A stretch of 64,000 nucleotides of DNA from WJMT01 sp964456985 (GCA_964456985.1 CAYWDH010000002.1:62001-126000); one strand, 5' to 3'. Shown: positions 17,601 to 26,545, counted from the stretch's first letter. The notes: generated by a model not told the origin, from the letters alone. Made by a program: numbers and translations.

Positions 17601-20363
17601 CGTATGGATGAAGGCAGGATAATTGATCTGGTGACAGACAAAAAGGAATACCGAGAGGGCGAAACGGTTGAACTGCTGATAAAATCCCCTTTTAAAAAAT
17701 CCACCGTCCTGATCACTGCCGAACGGGAAAAGGTTTTCTGGTATAAGACCTTTACGCTCAACGGTAATGCCGGTACTGTAAAAATACCGGTCCTTAGGGA
17801 TTTTATGCCAAATATATTTTTTAATGTCATTCTTTTGAAAGAGAGAACAGGAGTCCGATGGGACGACTCGGGGAATGATATCGGGAAACCAGAGTTTTAT
17901 GCCGGATATGCCGGTGTCAAAGTGGAGACTGATTCTCAGAAACTAAACATAGACGTCTCGGCTGATAAAGATTCTTATGACCCGGGAGATGCGGTTACTC
18001 TCGATTTGACAGTCACCGACCATAATGGAGAACCGATAAGTTCGGAACTGTGCATCTCAGTGGTGGATAAAGGGGTACTGAACCTGGTAGGCTATGAGCT
18101 GCCGGATCCTTTCCAGTATTTTTATCAGGAGAGATCTCTGGATGTGCGCACAGTGTCAACCCTGATGGATGTTTTGGGCCGACGTAAGTTTTCAGAAAAA
18201 GGTGAAGATCCCGGGGGGGGAGTAGGAGTTTCGACTTTTGGTTCTGTGGTGGTGCGGAAGGATTTCAAAGAGAGTGCCTTCTATCAGGCTTTTGCCTATT
18301 CTGACAAACAGGGAAAGGCAACGATTAACTTTACCCTTCCGGAAAATCTGACCACGTTCAAAGTGATGGTAGTTTCCGTGGACCGCCAGCATCGCTTTGG
18401 ACGGGGAAAGACCGAACTTCTGGTAAAAAAAGAACTGGTTCTCAAACCGGCCATGCCGGATTTTCTGAGACCGGGGGATAGCTTCCAGGGTGGCGTGACC
18501 GTCACCAACAACACTGACGAGGAGATGGACGTCACTGTTCAGGCAGAAGTGTCAGAAATTCAGATTTCAGGTGACCGGGCTGAGAAGAAGATTCACCTGT
18601 CGGCCTTTAAGACCGATTCGGTCTTGTTTGATTTCCTTGTTCCGGAAGGGAAAAAGATTCCCCGATTCACCTTTCGCGCCCGCAGTGATTCCTATAGCGA
18701 TGGATATGAACAGTCCGTTTCCGTGAGAATGCCTGAATTCATGGAAACAGTGGCCACATCCGGGGAGGTGACCCGGCGCAAAGCGGAAGAGCTGATCACA
18801 GTGCCCACTGACAGCATCCGAGAATATGACGAACTGAGAATCGCATGGTCTCCATCCATCTCCGGCGGAGTGGAAAAGAGTTATCAATTCCTGAAGGAAT
18901 ACCCCTATGAATGTCTAGAGCAGAAGATATGCAGGCTCTCGCCCTTGCTGAGGGAAAACAGTTTTCTCACTCAGTTGGGCATCGTAACCCAATCCTATGA
19001 TGACCGCCGTGAGCGGGTTGAGACATTTATCAACCGAATTGAGGATTATCAGAATGCTGATGGGGGAGTTGGTTACTATCCGGATACACATTATAGCAGC
19101 TGGTTTTTGAGCACTTTTGCCATGGATTTTCTCCTGGATGCCCGGGAGGCGGGGTATCAGGTAAATTCAGAGTTTTTAAATCCTTTGCGGGAATACCTTA
19201 AAAAGGTTTGTCAGAACAGTATTGAGAGCAGGTATCCCTACAGTTTGAATTTGAAACTGTTCAACATGGCCTATGCCGCATATGTCCTGGCGCGGGACGG
19301 GATTATTATGCAGGACATGATCAATAACTTGTTTGAAATGAGGGAACGCCTCCCCTTGGAAGGGGCATCCTACCTTATCAGGATATTTGACCTAACAGAT
19401 GAACTGCCTGATTCCATGCAGGCCCTGTTGACCCGGATGCTGCTCAATAATATAAAAGAGGAACCCACTCGGACCCATTTTGAAAACCGCCCTGATTCTT
19501 TCTGGTGGACTGTCCATGGCTCCTCTCTGCGTACCACCGCCCACATATTCGATACCCTGCTTCTGGTGTATCAGCGGTTTCCCATGGCTCTAAAAATTGC
19601 CCGCTGGCTCTTTGATACCCTCCGGGATAAACAGTATTTGAACACACAAGAACACCTGGCCATCCTCAAGGCCTTTGAAAAATACTTTGAAAGATACGAG
19701 TTGGAAGATCCGGACTACATAGCCCGTATTATTTTGGATAAGAAGGAAATGGTAAATGTACAAGTCTCCGACCGGAGGTTTTTCCAGATGGATACGTTTT
19801 CCCTGAAGGATTTTGATGCCGGAGAACAGATCAGGCTGAAACTCCAAAAGGAAGGAAAGGGAATCATGTATTACAACACCCGACTGACCTACCGCCCTGA
19901 TGGGATTCTTTCTCCGGTAGACCGGGGATTCGAAGTACGAAAGGTTTTCCTGGACCAGGCAGGTCATCCGGTGGCACCGAATCAGCTTAAAGCCGGAGAA
20001 AATTATTTGGTGGAACTGAAGATCACCACTAACAAGGAACGAAGTTTTGTCGTGGTCAACGATCCGCTTCCGGCGGGTTTTAAAGTGGTCAATCCCAGTT
20101 TCCGTACCCATGCGGATCTGGCCGTTAGTAATATGGAAGAAGGCGAGGCATTCAGATATTGGGGCGACTTTTATCACAGCCAGTATTATTTTGATCGAGT
20201 GGAACTGTTTGCCGATTTTCTTGCGGCAGGTACCCATACCTGGAAATATCTGGTTATTGCCACCAACAGCGGAGAATACCAGCTGCCTGCAACTCTGGTC
20301 TTACAGATTTACAATCCGGAGGTTTTTGGGAGAAATGCAGATCAAAGGGTTAAGATTAAATAA
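14667..20363 (+). CDS. Bacterial alpha-2-macroglobulin family lipoprotein with thioester (YfhM-like)
   Basis: About 1,898 residues, the size of E. coli YfhM-type A2M. ATG 14667 is chosen because AGGGGGAG lies five bases upstream and it gives a lipoprotein signal with lipobox LVSC (Cys32). An upstream ATG at 14595 lacks both. Macroglobulin domains fill the first half. The thioester motif CLEQ (Cys about 1416, bases 18912-18923) is intact in the context YPYECLEQK. The alpha/alpha barrel and receptor-binding-like domain follow. In the periplasm such proteins trap proteases that breach the outer membrane. The next gene, pbpC, starts inside its 3' end, the classic pairing of protease trap and wall repair. 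Confidence 0.93.
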   Translation: MISKNFSDKKGNLWLFGVLAICLFWMLVLVSCKKEEKTPAAKPSDKAFSDLTGVEASEKWLRMLDAEPDSISRDTVKKAVKIVAIHPQGQLKEDSQSDELSITFSRPVAPLEPVTPGRDPLIHTEPPLKGEGYFKNATTYAFVVKEDLKPSTAYQVFFEGYESPFGFQVKKHQWEFSTPLISILKTVPSHNDKWKSLNQRVLVKFSQPVNPLDIKSYIRVTVDNQNWEQFQVRYSTEKERKELYYWQGYRKDPKKFITVLSTLPYPQAADIRVSFLKGLTAAAGNLGLPSNEVLKFRTFEKFVVEKVPETFNPDQGIEVHLSNQVRIADFLDRITIDPKIEINRDYYYRNESFRIMGDFKPNTRYIVSIPHSIQDVFGNSLPRDYRFTVMSKDYTPYLIMPTGSHFVLESYLNGALPIQVRNIRETGVLYKQLKSEDLAALIDEGRLNTERINPEDCQIYSWQIPIHHNQSMVLPFKLDNIGIADPGVYYIKFDQATNYWGKQGAVFQLTDQALVAKYSPTQIFLTAFNLKNGELQKQQKFNILGEKFRDRIKSGEDGVALLKPRESIFLSRDLLKFKIYSPESGAFIWGEKDTMFDMWSFRYDYNINYRYSPRSYYHRLLVFTDKDLYKAGQTVRFKGIFRHLVSGDLKIPELEKIEGEVYDSFNKSLETFSVDLSGFKEYGTFAHKFQLPRKSPSGFYRIQLNISQPGQDEPYIQNLNFSVQEYKPAKFEVTTAFDQTHAIAGESLSGRIKGRYLFGTPMKEARGNFSLRIKNIYFTPPGWNRFTFGTAESATDRTIVQKSFILDENGVFNFEQKGFSFDTKNSVRMSLYGEIQDKDNNRISSGSSMVVHRGAYYIGVRTGSYFFQSGKPGSVEIITVDPNGKQEGEHRLNMLIERVDWKSYQKEDASGSLRWYWERERHPVTEEEIKIMNGQLSRNFTFDQPGYYEITLTGTDRFGNQITTTANFYVTGQGYVSWRMDEGRIIDLVTDKKEYREGETVELLIKSPFKKSTVLITAEREKVFWYKTFTLNGNAGTVKIPVLRDFMPNIFFNVILLKERTGVRWDDSGNDIGKPEFYAGYAGVKVETDSQKLNIDVSADKDSYDPGDAVTLDLTVTDHNGEPISSELCISVVDKGVLNLVGYELPDPFQYFYQERSLDVRTVSTLMDVLGRRKFSEKGEDPGGGVGVSTFGSVVVRKDFKESAFYQAFAYSDKQGKATINFTLPENLTTFKVMVVSVDRQHRFGRGKTELLVKKELVLKPAMPDFLRPGDSFQGGVTVTNNTDEEMDVTVQAEVSEIQISGDRAEKKIHLSAFKTDSVLFDFLVPEGKKIPRFTFRARSDSYSDGYEQSVSVRMPEFMETVATSGEVTRRKAEELITVPTDSIREYDELRIAWSPSISGGVEKSYQFLKEYPYECLEQKICRLSPLLRENSFLTQLGIVTQSYDDRRERVETFINRIEDYQNADGGVGYYPDTHYSSWFLSTFAMDFLLDAREAGYQVNSEFLNPLREYLKKVCQNSIESRYPYSLNLKLFNMAYAAYVLARDGIIMQDMINNLFEMRERLPLEGASYLIRIFDLTDELPDSMQALLTRMLLNNIKEEPTRTHFENRPDSFWWTVHGSSLRTTAHIFDTLLLVYQRFPMALKIARWLFDTLRDKQYLNTQEHLAILKAFEKYFERYELEDPDYIARIILDKKEMVNVQVSDRRFFQMDTFSLKDFDAGEQIRLKLQKEGKGIMYYNTRLTYRPDGILSPVDRGFEVRKVFLDQAGHPVAPNQLKAGENYLVELKITTNKERSFVVVNDPLPAGFKVVNPSFRTHADLAVSNMEEGEAFRYWGDFYHSQYYFDRVELFADFLAAGTHTWKYLVIATNSGEYQLPATLVLQIYNPEVFGRNADQRVKIK

Positions 20364-22593
20364 AAAAAAGATCTTTTTGATCCTGTTGTCATTAGGAACA
20401 GCAGGGATGGTGGTGTACCTTGCGTGGTTCAATCAATCCTGCCTTTCAGATCAGGAAGAATCCTTGCGATTTGTGGATCGGAGGGGGGAGCTGCTGGGCT
20501 TTTATCTGGTGGATCAGAATCGTTACAGCGCTCACTGCGGCCTTAGCCAGGTATCACCTCACTTTATTCGGGCAATAGTACTGGCGGAAGACCGGGGATT
20601 CTACTCCCATAAAGGGGTAAATCTGTCTTCCCTGACCCGGGCCCTTTTTCAGAATGTTCAGGAAGGAAAAGTAGTTTCGGGAGGATCAACCATCACCATG
20701 CAGCTGGCAAAACTGCTGTTAAATGCCAATCAGAAGAGAACCATTTTCAGGAAGCTGGAGGAAATTATATTCGCCTTGAAACTGGAACTGCACCTTCCCA
20801 AATCAAGGATTCTGGAAGAGTATATCAATCGTCTGCCCTTTGGGAACATGATATATGGTATTGGGCCGGCATCAGAATTTTATTTTGGCAAATCCCCTGC
20901 GCAGCTGTCTCTCAGCCAGGCTCTTGAACTGGCTGTTATTCCAAAGGCTCCCACTACCTATAATCCTATCAAAAACAAAGATCAGTTAAAGGCAAGAAGA
21001 GACTGGATCCTGGATGAATTCTATCGCCAGGGATTTGTATCATCCCATGAATACCGGAGGGTGGCCAGTGAAGAGGTTCATTTTAATATCAGGGACACCC
21101 TATTTGTGGCTCCTCATTTTATTGAGTTGATCAAGCGCCGTTATGGGAACGACCTCTCTGATCACAAAAAAATATATACCACACTGGACAGGAATCTCCA
21201 GCTGAAGGTCCGGGGAATTATCAGGGAACATCTGCAAAGGCTCCAACCGTATCATGTTCAGTCTGCTGCAGCAGTGGTGATCGATAACCGATCACATGAG
21301 GTGTTCGCCTACCTGGGATCTCCTGATTATTTTAATGTTGAGAACAACGGATATGTTGATTATGCTCTAGCACTTCGACAACCCGGGTCCACTCTAAAGC
21401 CTTTTGTTTACGGAGTGGCTTTAGAATCAGGATACACTCCATCGTCCATTCTCCCGGATATCCAGTTCCCGGCCAGGGGCGGATTTTTTCCCCGGAATCA
21501 TGATGGCATGGAACACGGCCCCTTGAGGTTGAGAACCTCCCTGGCATGTTCCTACAACATTCCGGCCTTTTACCTGGCGATAAAACTGACGCCCACCCGG
21601 ATCCTGGAAAAGCTCCAACTGGCCGGTTTCTCGTATCTTGATAAGCCCGCAGCATTTTACGGAGAAGCCATTGCCTTGGGGTCGGGAGAAGTGAGACTGC
21701 TGGACCTGGTAACAGCTTATTCCTGTCTGGCAAACAAAGGAGTTCTTTATGAACCGCGTCTGTTGAAAGAGTGGCCAGCAGGCGGCAAGCGTCAGATATT
21801 TTCCCCCCAGTGTGCCTTTTTGCTGTTTGACATTTTATCAGATCCTGCTGCACGGGCCGGCAGCTTCGGATTTTTTTCCTCCATGAACCTTCCTTTTCCT
21901 CTGGCGATAAAAACCGGTACCTCAAAGGGATTCAGGGATAAATGGGCAGTAGCTGTCAATTCCGAATATACAGTGGGAGTATGGCTGGGGAATCCAAGCG
22001 GCCAGAACATTTCACAGCAGGTAGTGGAAACCGGAAACAGTGCCACCATAGTCCGGGATATATTTCTGATCCTTCAAAAAGATTGGGAGCAAGGAGGGTT
22101 GCCGATACCTCCTGGTATTATCCAGCGGGAGGTTTGTGCTCTCTCAGGAGAATTGGCTGGTCCATACTGCCGGGACCGGGTGGAAGAGTATTTTGATGAA
22201 AAGAACCTACCCGAAGGTCCCTGCTCCTATCACGTAAAGGCCGAGGCAGGAATAAAAACGGTCTACCCTGAACTCTACCGCGAGTGGTGGCAAAAGAATC
22301 AGCTGACCGAACAAACACATCTTGGGGGCAGCCAGGAAGTTGAGATTGTATCCCCTCAGCAGGGGGATCGCTATTATATATCTCAAGCTCTTCCTCTGGA
22401 AAGCCAGCAGATTCGTTTCAAGGTCATGGGGGCAGCAGATGGAGAGAAAATCACATACCGCCTTAATAAACGGATTTACCGCATTCTCTCCTACCCCAGT
22501 TTCCCCCTATTCCAGCTGAAACCAGGGGAATATCTGCTGGAAATAGAGATCGCAGGGGAATGCCAGGACCGAGTGTCCTTTGTAGTTCATTGA
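20335..22593 (+). CDS. pbpC: Penicillin-binding protein 1C
   Basis: A bifunctional murein polymerase of 752 residues. A membrane anchor (about 12-30) is followed by the GT51 transglycosylase domain with AEDRGFYSHKG (catalytic Glu about 85) and the STITMQLAK motif. The transpeptidase domain has STLK in RQPGSTLKPF, SYN and KTGTSKGFRD. A BiPBP_C-like C-terminal domain ends the protein, as in PbpC. ATG 20335 is chosen because it overlaps the end of the A2M gene by 29 bases and starts directly before the charged anchor. A longer frame upstream is only an A2M shadow. It is translationally coupled with A2M and is likely used for peptidoglycan repair. Confidence 0.95.
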   Translation: MQIKGLRLNKKKIFLILLSLGTAGMVVYLAWFNQSCLSDQEESLRFVDRRGELLGFYLVDQNRYSAHCGLSQVSPHFIRAIVLAEDRGFYSHKGVNLSSLTRALFQNVQEGKVVSGGSTITMQLAKLLLNANQKRTIFRKLEEIIFALKLELHLPKSRILEEYINRLPFGNMIYGIGPASEFYFGKSPAQLSLSQALELAVIPKAPTTYNPIKNKDQLKARRDWILDEFYRQGFVSSHEYRRVASEEVHFNIRDTLFVAPHFIELIKRRYGNDLSDHKKIYTTLDRNLQLKVRGIIREHLQRLQPYHVQSAAAVVIDNRSHEVFAYLGSPDYFNVENNGYVDYALALRQPGSTLKPFVYGVALESGYTPSSILPDIQFPARGGFFPRNHDGMEHGPLRLRTSLACSYNIPAFYLAIKLTPTRILEKLQLAGFSYLDKPAAFYGEAIALGSGEVRLLDLVTAYSCLANKGVLYEPRLLKEWPAGGKRQIFSPQCAFLLFDILSDPAARAGSFGFFSSMNLPFPLAIKTGTSKGFRDKWAVAVNSEYTVGVWLGNPSGQNISQQVVETGNSATIVRDIFLILQKDWEQGGLPIPPGIIQREVCALSGELAGPYCRDRVEEYFDEKNLPEGPCSYHVKAEAGIKTVYPELYREWWQKNQLTEQTHLGGSQEVEIVSPQQGDRYYISQALPLESQQIRFKVMGAADGEKITYRLNKRIYRILSYPSFPLFQLKPGEYLLEIEIAGECQDRVSFVVH

Positions 22594-22613
22594 TGATGTC
22601 TTGGAAATTATTT

Positions 22614-23687
22614 TTAATCTGTGTCTTGATGGCTCAATTGGAACACCTTAAAACCGGGATGATCTCTGTCCATATAAACAAGATAGCCACCTTGTATAAC
22701 GACATCTTTATAGGGAGGATTAAAATCAAAGGGAAGGACATATGAGGATAGAAGATCTCCTGATAAAGAGAATCGGTCAATACGGGGTTTGCCTTCCCGA
22801 TGGTAATTGGACACAATGAGAAGCTCTTCGTTCAAGGATAAAATTTTGGCGATCGCATAATTCTTGATATTAAATTTTTTCATCATCTCTGTCGCATCCG
22901 GATCCGGAGCCTTAAACGTATAGGTATGTGTTATGTTCCCATCGAGATCCAAGATATCAAACTCATACTTATTTGAAGCTGAAACAGCAAGAACATTTCC
23001 GATATGGGCAAATGCCGGATTAGCCAGAAATAAAAATCCTCCACCCTTGACAACTTTTCCATAAACCGTGGCATTGCCCTGAACTGTTACAATCGGTTTT
23101 TCACATAACAAACGGGGTTTTTGGGCTCTTGTCCATTCATTTAATCCCATCATAAAATGGCCATCTTCATCGGTTTTTATCTCTGTGAAATAAAAGGCTT
23201 CCCCTTTTTTGCCAATTATTCCTGTGAAATTGGGGGTAAACTTTTCCTCCCAGATCAGATGGCCTTCTTTATCCAGACAAACAATTTTACGATGGCTATC
23301 CAGGAAAAAGAGGTTATCATTTTCCAGAAAAAGTCCCAAGATGCCGGTGTACTCACCGGGGCCTTCCCCGTATCTTCCTATGGGGATGACCTTCCGGCTG
23401 GAAAGGTCGGATTTGAACAGCTGTTTCATTCGGGAGTCAAAAAAGAAGACTTCATCTTCAGGTGAAATAACCGGAATAGCTGCGGATGCGATTTCAGTTA
23501 TTTCCGTAAAATCAGCCACTGGAAAAAGCGCCAGCTCATCAAGGTTTTCGATCGGAGGAAGGATTTTTTCTGCATGTTTTTGGCAGCCAACAAAGCAAAG
23601 AGAAACGATCATTATGAAAGAAAAAACATAAGTCATCTGTAATGTTCTTGGATTTAATCTATTATTAGGTTTCATGTCTTTTCCCAA
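22614..23687 (-). CDS. 6-bladed beta-propeller lipoprotein
   Basis: A 357-residue protein with a lipoprotein signal (hydrophobic 18-34, lipobox CFVGC, Cys35) and repeated propeller strands, for example FFFDSRMKQLFKSDL, LFFLDSHRKIVCLDKEG and FDILDLDGNITHTYTF. This matches the 6-bladed beta-propeller family common in Bacteroidetes and Acidobacteriota-like genomes. The start is a TTG at 23687 with GGAGG seven bases upstream. An ATG four codons later is too far from the ribosome site. It probably forms an operon with the small membrane protein 22 bases upstream. It is convergent with pbpC and its function is unknown. Confidence 0.8.
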   Translation of the reverse strand: MGKDMKPNNRLNPRTLQMTYVFSFIMIVSLCFVGCQKHAEKILPPIENLDELALFPVADFTEITEIASAAIPVISPEDEVFFFDSRMKQLFKSDLSSRKVIPIGRYGEGPGEYTGILGLFLENDNLFFLDSHRKIVCLDKEGHLIWEEKFTPNFTGIIGKKGEAFYFTEIKTDEDGHFMMGLNEWTRAQKPRLLCEKPIVTVQGNATVYGKVVKGGGFLFLANPAFAHIGNVLAVSASNKYEFDILDLDGNITHTYTFKAPDPDATEMMKKFNIKNYAIAKILSLNEELLIVSNYHREGKPRIDRFSLSGDLLSSYVLPFDFNPPYKDVVIQGGYLVYMDRDHPGFKVFQLSHQDTD

Positions 23688-23709
23688 CTTTCACCCTCCT
23701 AAAGAAATT

Positions 23710-23901
23710 CTAGTTTTTTTTCAGCTTTATCACAATAAAAATAACGAAGAATAAAATTCCTGCAGCGATTTGAGAAATTATGATCACCCTTTTTTCGGGG
23801 TCGAAGATCAAACCAAAAAGGGCAAACGCGATCCATACCAATCCCATGATAAGCCAGAACAATTGATTGAATTTTTTGCCTTTAACTCTATCATCTTTCA
23901 T
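23710..23901 (-). CDS. Small two-helix membrane protein
   Basis: A protein of 63 residues with two hydrophobic helices (about 13-32 and 40-59) separated by a short acidic/basic turn (FDPEKR) and with a Lys-rich end. AGG lies nine bases before the ATG. It is probably an inner membrane protein expressed with the propeller lipoprotein that follows. No family is recognised. Confidence 0.65.
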   Translation of the reverse strand: MKDDRVKGKKFNQLFWLIMGLVWIAFALFGLIFDPEKRVIIISQIAAGILFFVIFIVIKLKKN

Positions 23902-23980
23902 GATCTTAAACCTCCATATACATGAACGACTGAATCATCCATTTATAAGAATTTATAGGAAATGATTGCATCCTTGAATA

Positions 23981-24015
23981 TATACCATTTGCTATATATA
24001 AATTCCATTGAAAAA
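23981..24015 (-). repeat. 35-bp upstream element, copy 1
   Basis: Matches 26964-26998 at 33 of 35 positions. Both copies lie upstream of minus-strand genes in the same relative orientation (small membrane protein here, cupin there), so a shared promoter or operator is likely. A TATATA-type -10 is possible, but no good -35 is seen. Confidence 0.6.
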
Positions 24016-24102
24016 AAGAGAAAGAGATTAATATAAACGATTGTGTTTGTTCTTTTGTTTTGGCAGTATAAGAACAATGAATAATAAGAGAGTCATTGCA
24101 TA

Positions 24103-25482
24103 ATGAAAAAGAGCCTTTTGTTGGTTATGGTGTTTTTTTTAGGGTGTCAATCCGGTTCGGATAGAAAACTATGGATCATAGAAACCCAGGAGGACTGGCA
24201 GGCTGCAGCCTCAGTAAGCGAAAATCTGGAAATGAAACAGGGGCAGCTTCATCTTCAGGGGGACTCGGCCTTTTTTTCCACTAAGTTGAAAAAATTTCAA
24301 AGCAAACGCAAGTTACGGTCCCTTACAGTCAGGCAGGCTCCCGGCTGGAACACGTGGGAAGCCATTCCCAAAGTCACTCCAGAGGGCGCTGAAGATGCTC
24401 CTGTTTTTATCCCCGTAGCTCCTGGGGATTATTGGTTTTTGGCATTGTTCCGGGGAGATGACGAGAACGGTTATCACGCCTGGCACAGTACGGATATGAA
24501 AACCTGGGAACGCTACGGGCCTGTATCCACCAGGATCAACAGGTGGGTTACCTCGGCTGAATATGTTGACGGGAAATTTTACATCTACTATGACAAACCT
24601 AATGATGAGGATCCCCATTTGATCATTGACAGCGACCTCACTGACGGCAGGCAGGGAAAAGAGATGGGCATGGTTTTCGATGATCCCTCACATGGTTCGG
24701 ATATGGGGATTTTCCGTGACGATGACGGCCGTTTTCATTTGATTTATGAGGATTGGAGTCCCCTCAATCCGCGCACGCATTCCTGGGATTCACCTTTGGC
24801 TGGACACGCGGACAGTCCGGATGGGATCAATGGTTTTGAACCGCACGAATTCCCTCCCCCTATAGACAGAAGAACCAAACCCACAGGTAAGATTGAGTCC
24901 TATGAGCCGCACAGCAATCAATTAATACCCGGGATAGATCTGTCGCCTTATACGTATGAGGTTCATGAAGGACCTCAAGATGCTTTTGGCGATTACACCA
25001 TGATAAAAGTCAGCCGGCAGTACTACCTTTTCTGTGATTATGATCCCCATGATGAGGGAAAGTCGATGCGGATAGGACGATGGCGCAGTAATGACATAGA
25101 AAGACAATTTGTATGGGATGGTGAGATCGGAGAAGGCTTTCACCCGGATCCCACAGTTGGTTTTGCCGAAGGAAAATTCTATCTTCTTGTTCAGCGTCAT
25201 GAATATGATTTCGTGAGTGACGGCCCTTGGGTGGATGGGGTGGAAGCCAGAGCAGGTGTGGACATCGATAATGACGGAGATATTGATCAATGGACAGAGT
25301 TCACAAGGGTTAAGGAAATCTATGTGCAAAAAAAAGGATTTGTTCGCGTGATAGAAGCAAGACCAGCGACTCTAGATGTGTCCCTACTAAAGGCAGGCTA
25401 TGCCTTCAAGATCGAACTTCGTATCCAGAAAACCAATGGAGTCTCCCCTGTTCTCGATGCTGTAGAGGTTGTCTTTAGATAG
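24103..25482 (+). CDS. Lipoprotein with GH43/GH117-like five-bladed propeller
   Basis: A 459-residue protein with lipobox FFLGC (Cys15). Repeats such as YWFLALFRGDDENGYHAWHS, DMGIFRDDDGRFHLIYEDW and FHPDPTVGFAEGKFYLLVQ resemble the blades and acidic residues of GH43/GH32/GH117 clan glycosidases. The HPDPT segment fits the usual DP motif of these enzymes. A calcium-loop-like DIDNDGDIDQW follows near residue 386. The likely role is a surface or periplasmic glycoside hydrolase on plant- or alga-type polysaccharide. The substrate is unknown and the family assignment is by pattern only. Confidence 0.65.
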   Translation: MKKSLLLVMVFFLGCQSGSDRKLWIIETQEDWQAAASVSENLEMKQGQLHLQGDSAFFSTKLKKFQSKRKLRSLTVRQAPGWNTWEAIPKVTPEGAEDAPVFIPVAPGDYWFLALFRGDDENGYHAWHSTDMKTWERYGPVSTRINRWVTSAEYVDGKFYIYYDKPNDEDPHLIIDSDLTDGRQGKEMGMVFDDPSHGSDMGIFRDDDGRFHLIYEDWSPLNPRTHSWDSPLAGHADSPDGINGFEPHEFPPPIDRRTKPTGKIESYEPHSNQLIPGIDLSPYTYEVHEGPQDAFGDYTMIKVSRQYYLFCDYDPHDEGKSMRIGRWRSNDIERQFVWDGEIGEGFHPDPTVGFAEGKFYLLVQRHEYDFVSDGPWVDGVEARAGVDIDNDGDIDQWTEFTRVKEIYVQKKGFVRVIEARPATLDVSLLKAGYAFKIELRIQKTNGVSPVLDAVEVVFR

Positions 25483-25513
25483 TTATCAAAAAAGGGGGAA
25501 TAAAATCAGAGAA

Positions 25514-25570
25514 TAATGAGGTCGTCCCTTTTGCTTTTTCCCAGCCTGCAGTCAGCAACAGACCTCATTA
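25514..25570. other. 10-bp perfect inverted repeat in convergent intergenic region
   Basis: TAATGAGGTC (25514-25523) pairs exactly with GACCTCATTA (25561-25570) across 37 bases. It lies between the ends of two convergent genes, so it may be a bidirectional transcript-end hairpin. No clear T run follows. Confidence 0.4.
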
Positions 25571-25592
25571 GAAACGCAGTTCGATACGATCT

Positions 25593-26309
25593 TTACAGGC
25601 CGAGGAACTGAACGCTGAGGCCGGAGACAAATATCATTGCTCCGGCGATGGCATGGGCGTAGCGTTCCAGTTTGCCCAGCCTGACAAAACTTACCCCCCA
25701 GGACATGACAGCGATGATGGTCAGCATGGTCAGGATAGTCACCAGGCCGAAGGTCAGGGCAACTAAAATCACCCCGCTGATATTATGGTTGGCAGCCGGG
25801 TACATGACGAGCGGGATGAGCGGCTCGCAGGGTCCGAAGACGAAGACGGTGAACAGGATCCAGGGCGTGATGTTGGCCTTCTTTTTCTCATGGACATGGG
25901 CGTGATTGGATTCGTGGACATGCTCATGCTCGTGCGTGGCACCGTCGGCATGCATATGGATGTGCTTGTGAGGTCTGTTCTTTATGGCCCGGTGTAGCCC
26001 CCAGATAAAGTAGGCAAAACCGAAACCGATCAGAAGCCAGGCCGCCACTCCGCCGCGGAAGGATTCGATGTTCTCCAGTTTCAAAACGGCCACTCCCAGA
26101 GCTATTCCGGCAAAACCCAGGACGACCGAACTGAGGACATGCCCCAGGCCGCAGAGAAAAGAGATAAACAGAGTTTTGGGAAGGGACCAATTACGGGCCC
26201 GGCTCATGACGATGAAGGGGAGATAATGGTCAGGCCCCAAAACCGTATGGACAAAACCCAGGGTAGCTGCTGTTCCGGCGATGACAAGAATCTGGTTGCT
26301 CAACATCAT
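25593..26309 (-). CDS. UreH/NicO-like membrane transporter with His-rich loop
   Basis: A 238-residue protein with six hydrophobic helices. The first carries HTVLGPDH and the second GLGHVLSS, like the metal-binding HxxxxDH and GHS motifs of NiCoT/RcnA/UreH proteins. A cytoplasmic loop (about 112-143) has more than a dozen histidines (HKHIHMHADG, HEHEHVHE), typical for nickel or cobalt handling. AAGGA lies five bases before the ATG. Nickel transport would fit the [NiFe] hydrogenase 32 kb away, but sulfite exporter or cytochrome-biogenesis relatives have the same fold. It is transcribed away from the tRNA-like gene. Confidence 0.75.
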   Translation of the reverse strand: MMLSNQILVIAGTAATLGFVHTVLGPDHYLPFIVMSRARNWSLPKTLFISFLCGLGHVLSSVVLGFAGIALGVAVLKLENIESFRGGVAAWLLIGFGFAYFIWGLHRAIKNRPHKHIHMHADGATHEHEHVHESNHAHVHEKKKANITPWILFTVFVFGPCEPLIPLVMYPAANHNISGVILVALTFGLVTILTMLTIIAVMSWGVSFVRLGKLERYAHAIAGAMIFVSGLSVQFLGL

Positions 26310-26328
26310 GATTTTCCTTGAAGAATGC

Positions 26329-26401
26329 TGGGCGGTAGGAAGCTCGAACTCACGACCTCGGCATTGCGAAAGCCGCGCTCCTCCAACTGAGCTAACCGCC
26401 T
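26329..26401 (-). tRNA. tRNA-like gene, anticodon CGC (Ala), with several stem mismatches
   Basis: The minus strand folds into a full 73-base cloverleaf. It has a 7-bp acceptor stem, TA at 8-9, a GCTC/GAGC D stem, loop TTCGCAA with anticodon CGC, variable AGGTC and T loop TTCGAGC. CGC reads the Ala codon GCG. Faults: A1-C72 mismatch, U31-U39 mismatch, a T stem (GTGAG with TTCCT) with one mismatch and two wobbles, no encoded CCA, and G3-C70 in place of the G3-U70 alanine identity pair. It may be a functional odd tRNA or a decaying copy. Confidence 0.6.
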
Positions 26402-26486
26402 CAGACGAGATATTATAAATTAAATGATGGGTTTTGTCACACGTGAAAGGCTTATTTTAAAAAGAACGGTAACACGATGATGATTT

Positions 26487-26545
26487 TTAGTCCACAAGAA
26501 ACCCACAGGAACTCAGTTTAATGTCCGGTAGAAAATCGGGGAAAC
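26487..26545 (-). repeat. Partial copy of the promoter repeat (upstream half)
   Basis: CCACAAGAAACCCACAG followed by an AGTTTAATGTCCGGTA block matches the upstream halves of copies 3, 4 and 5 at 6-9.5 kb. The -35/-10 half is absent or decayed. It lies between the cupin gene and the tRNA-like gene. Confidence 0.6.
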
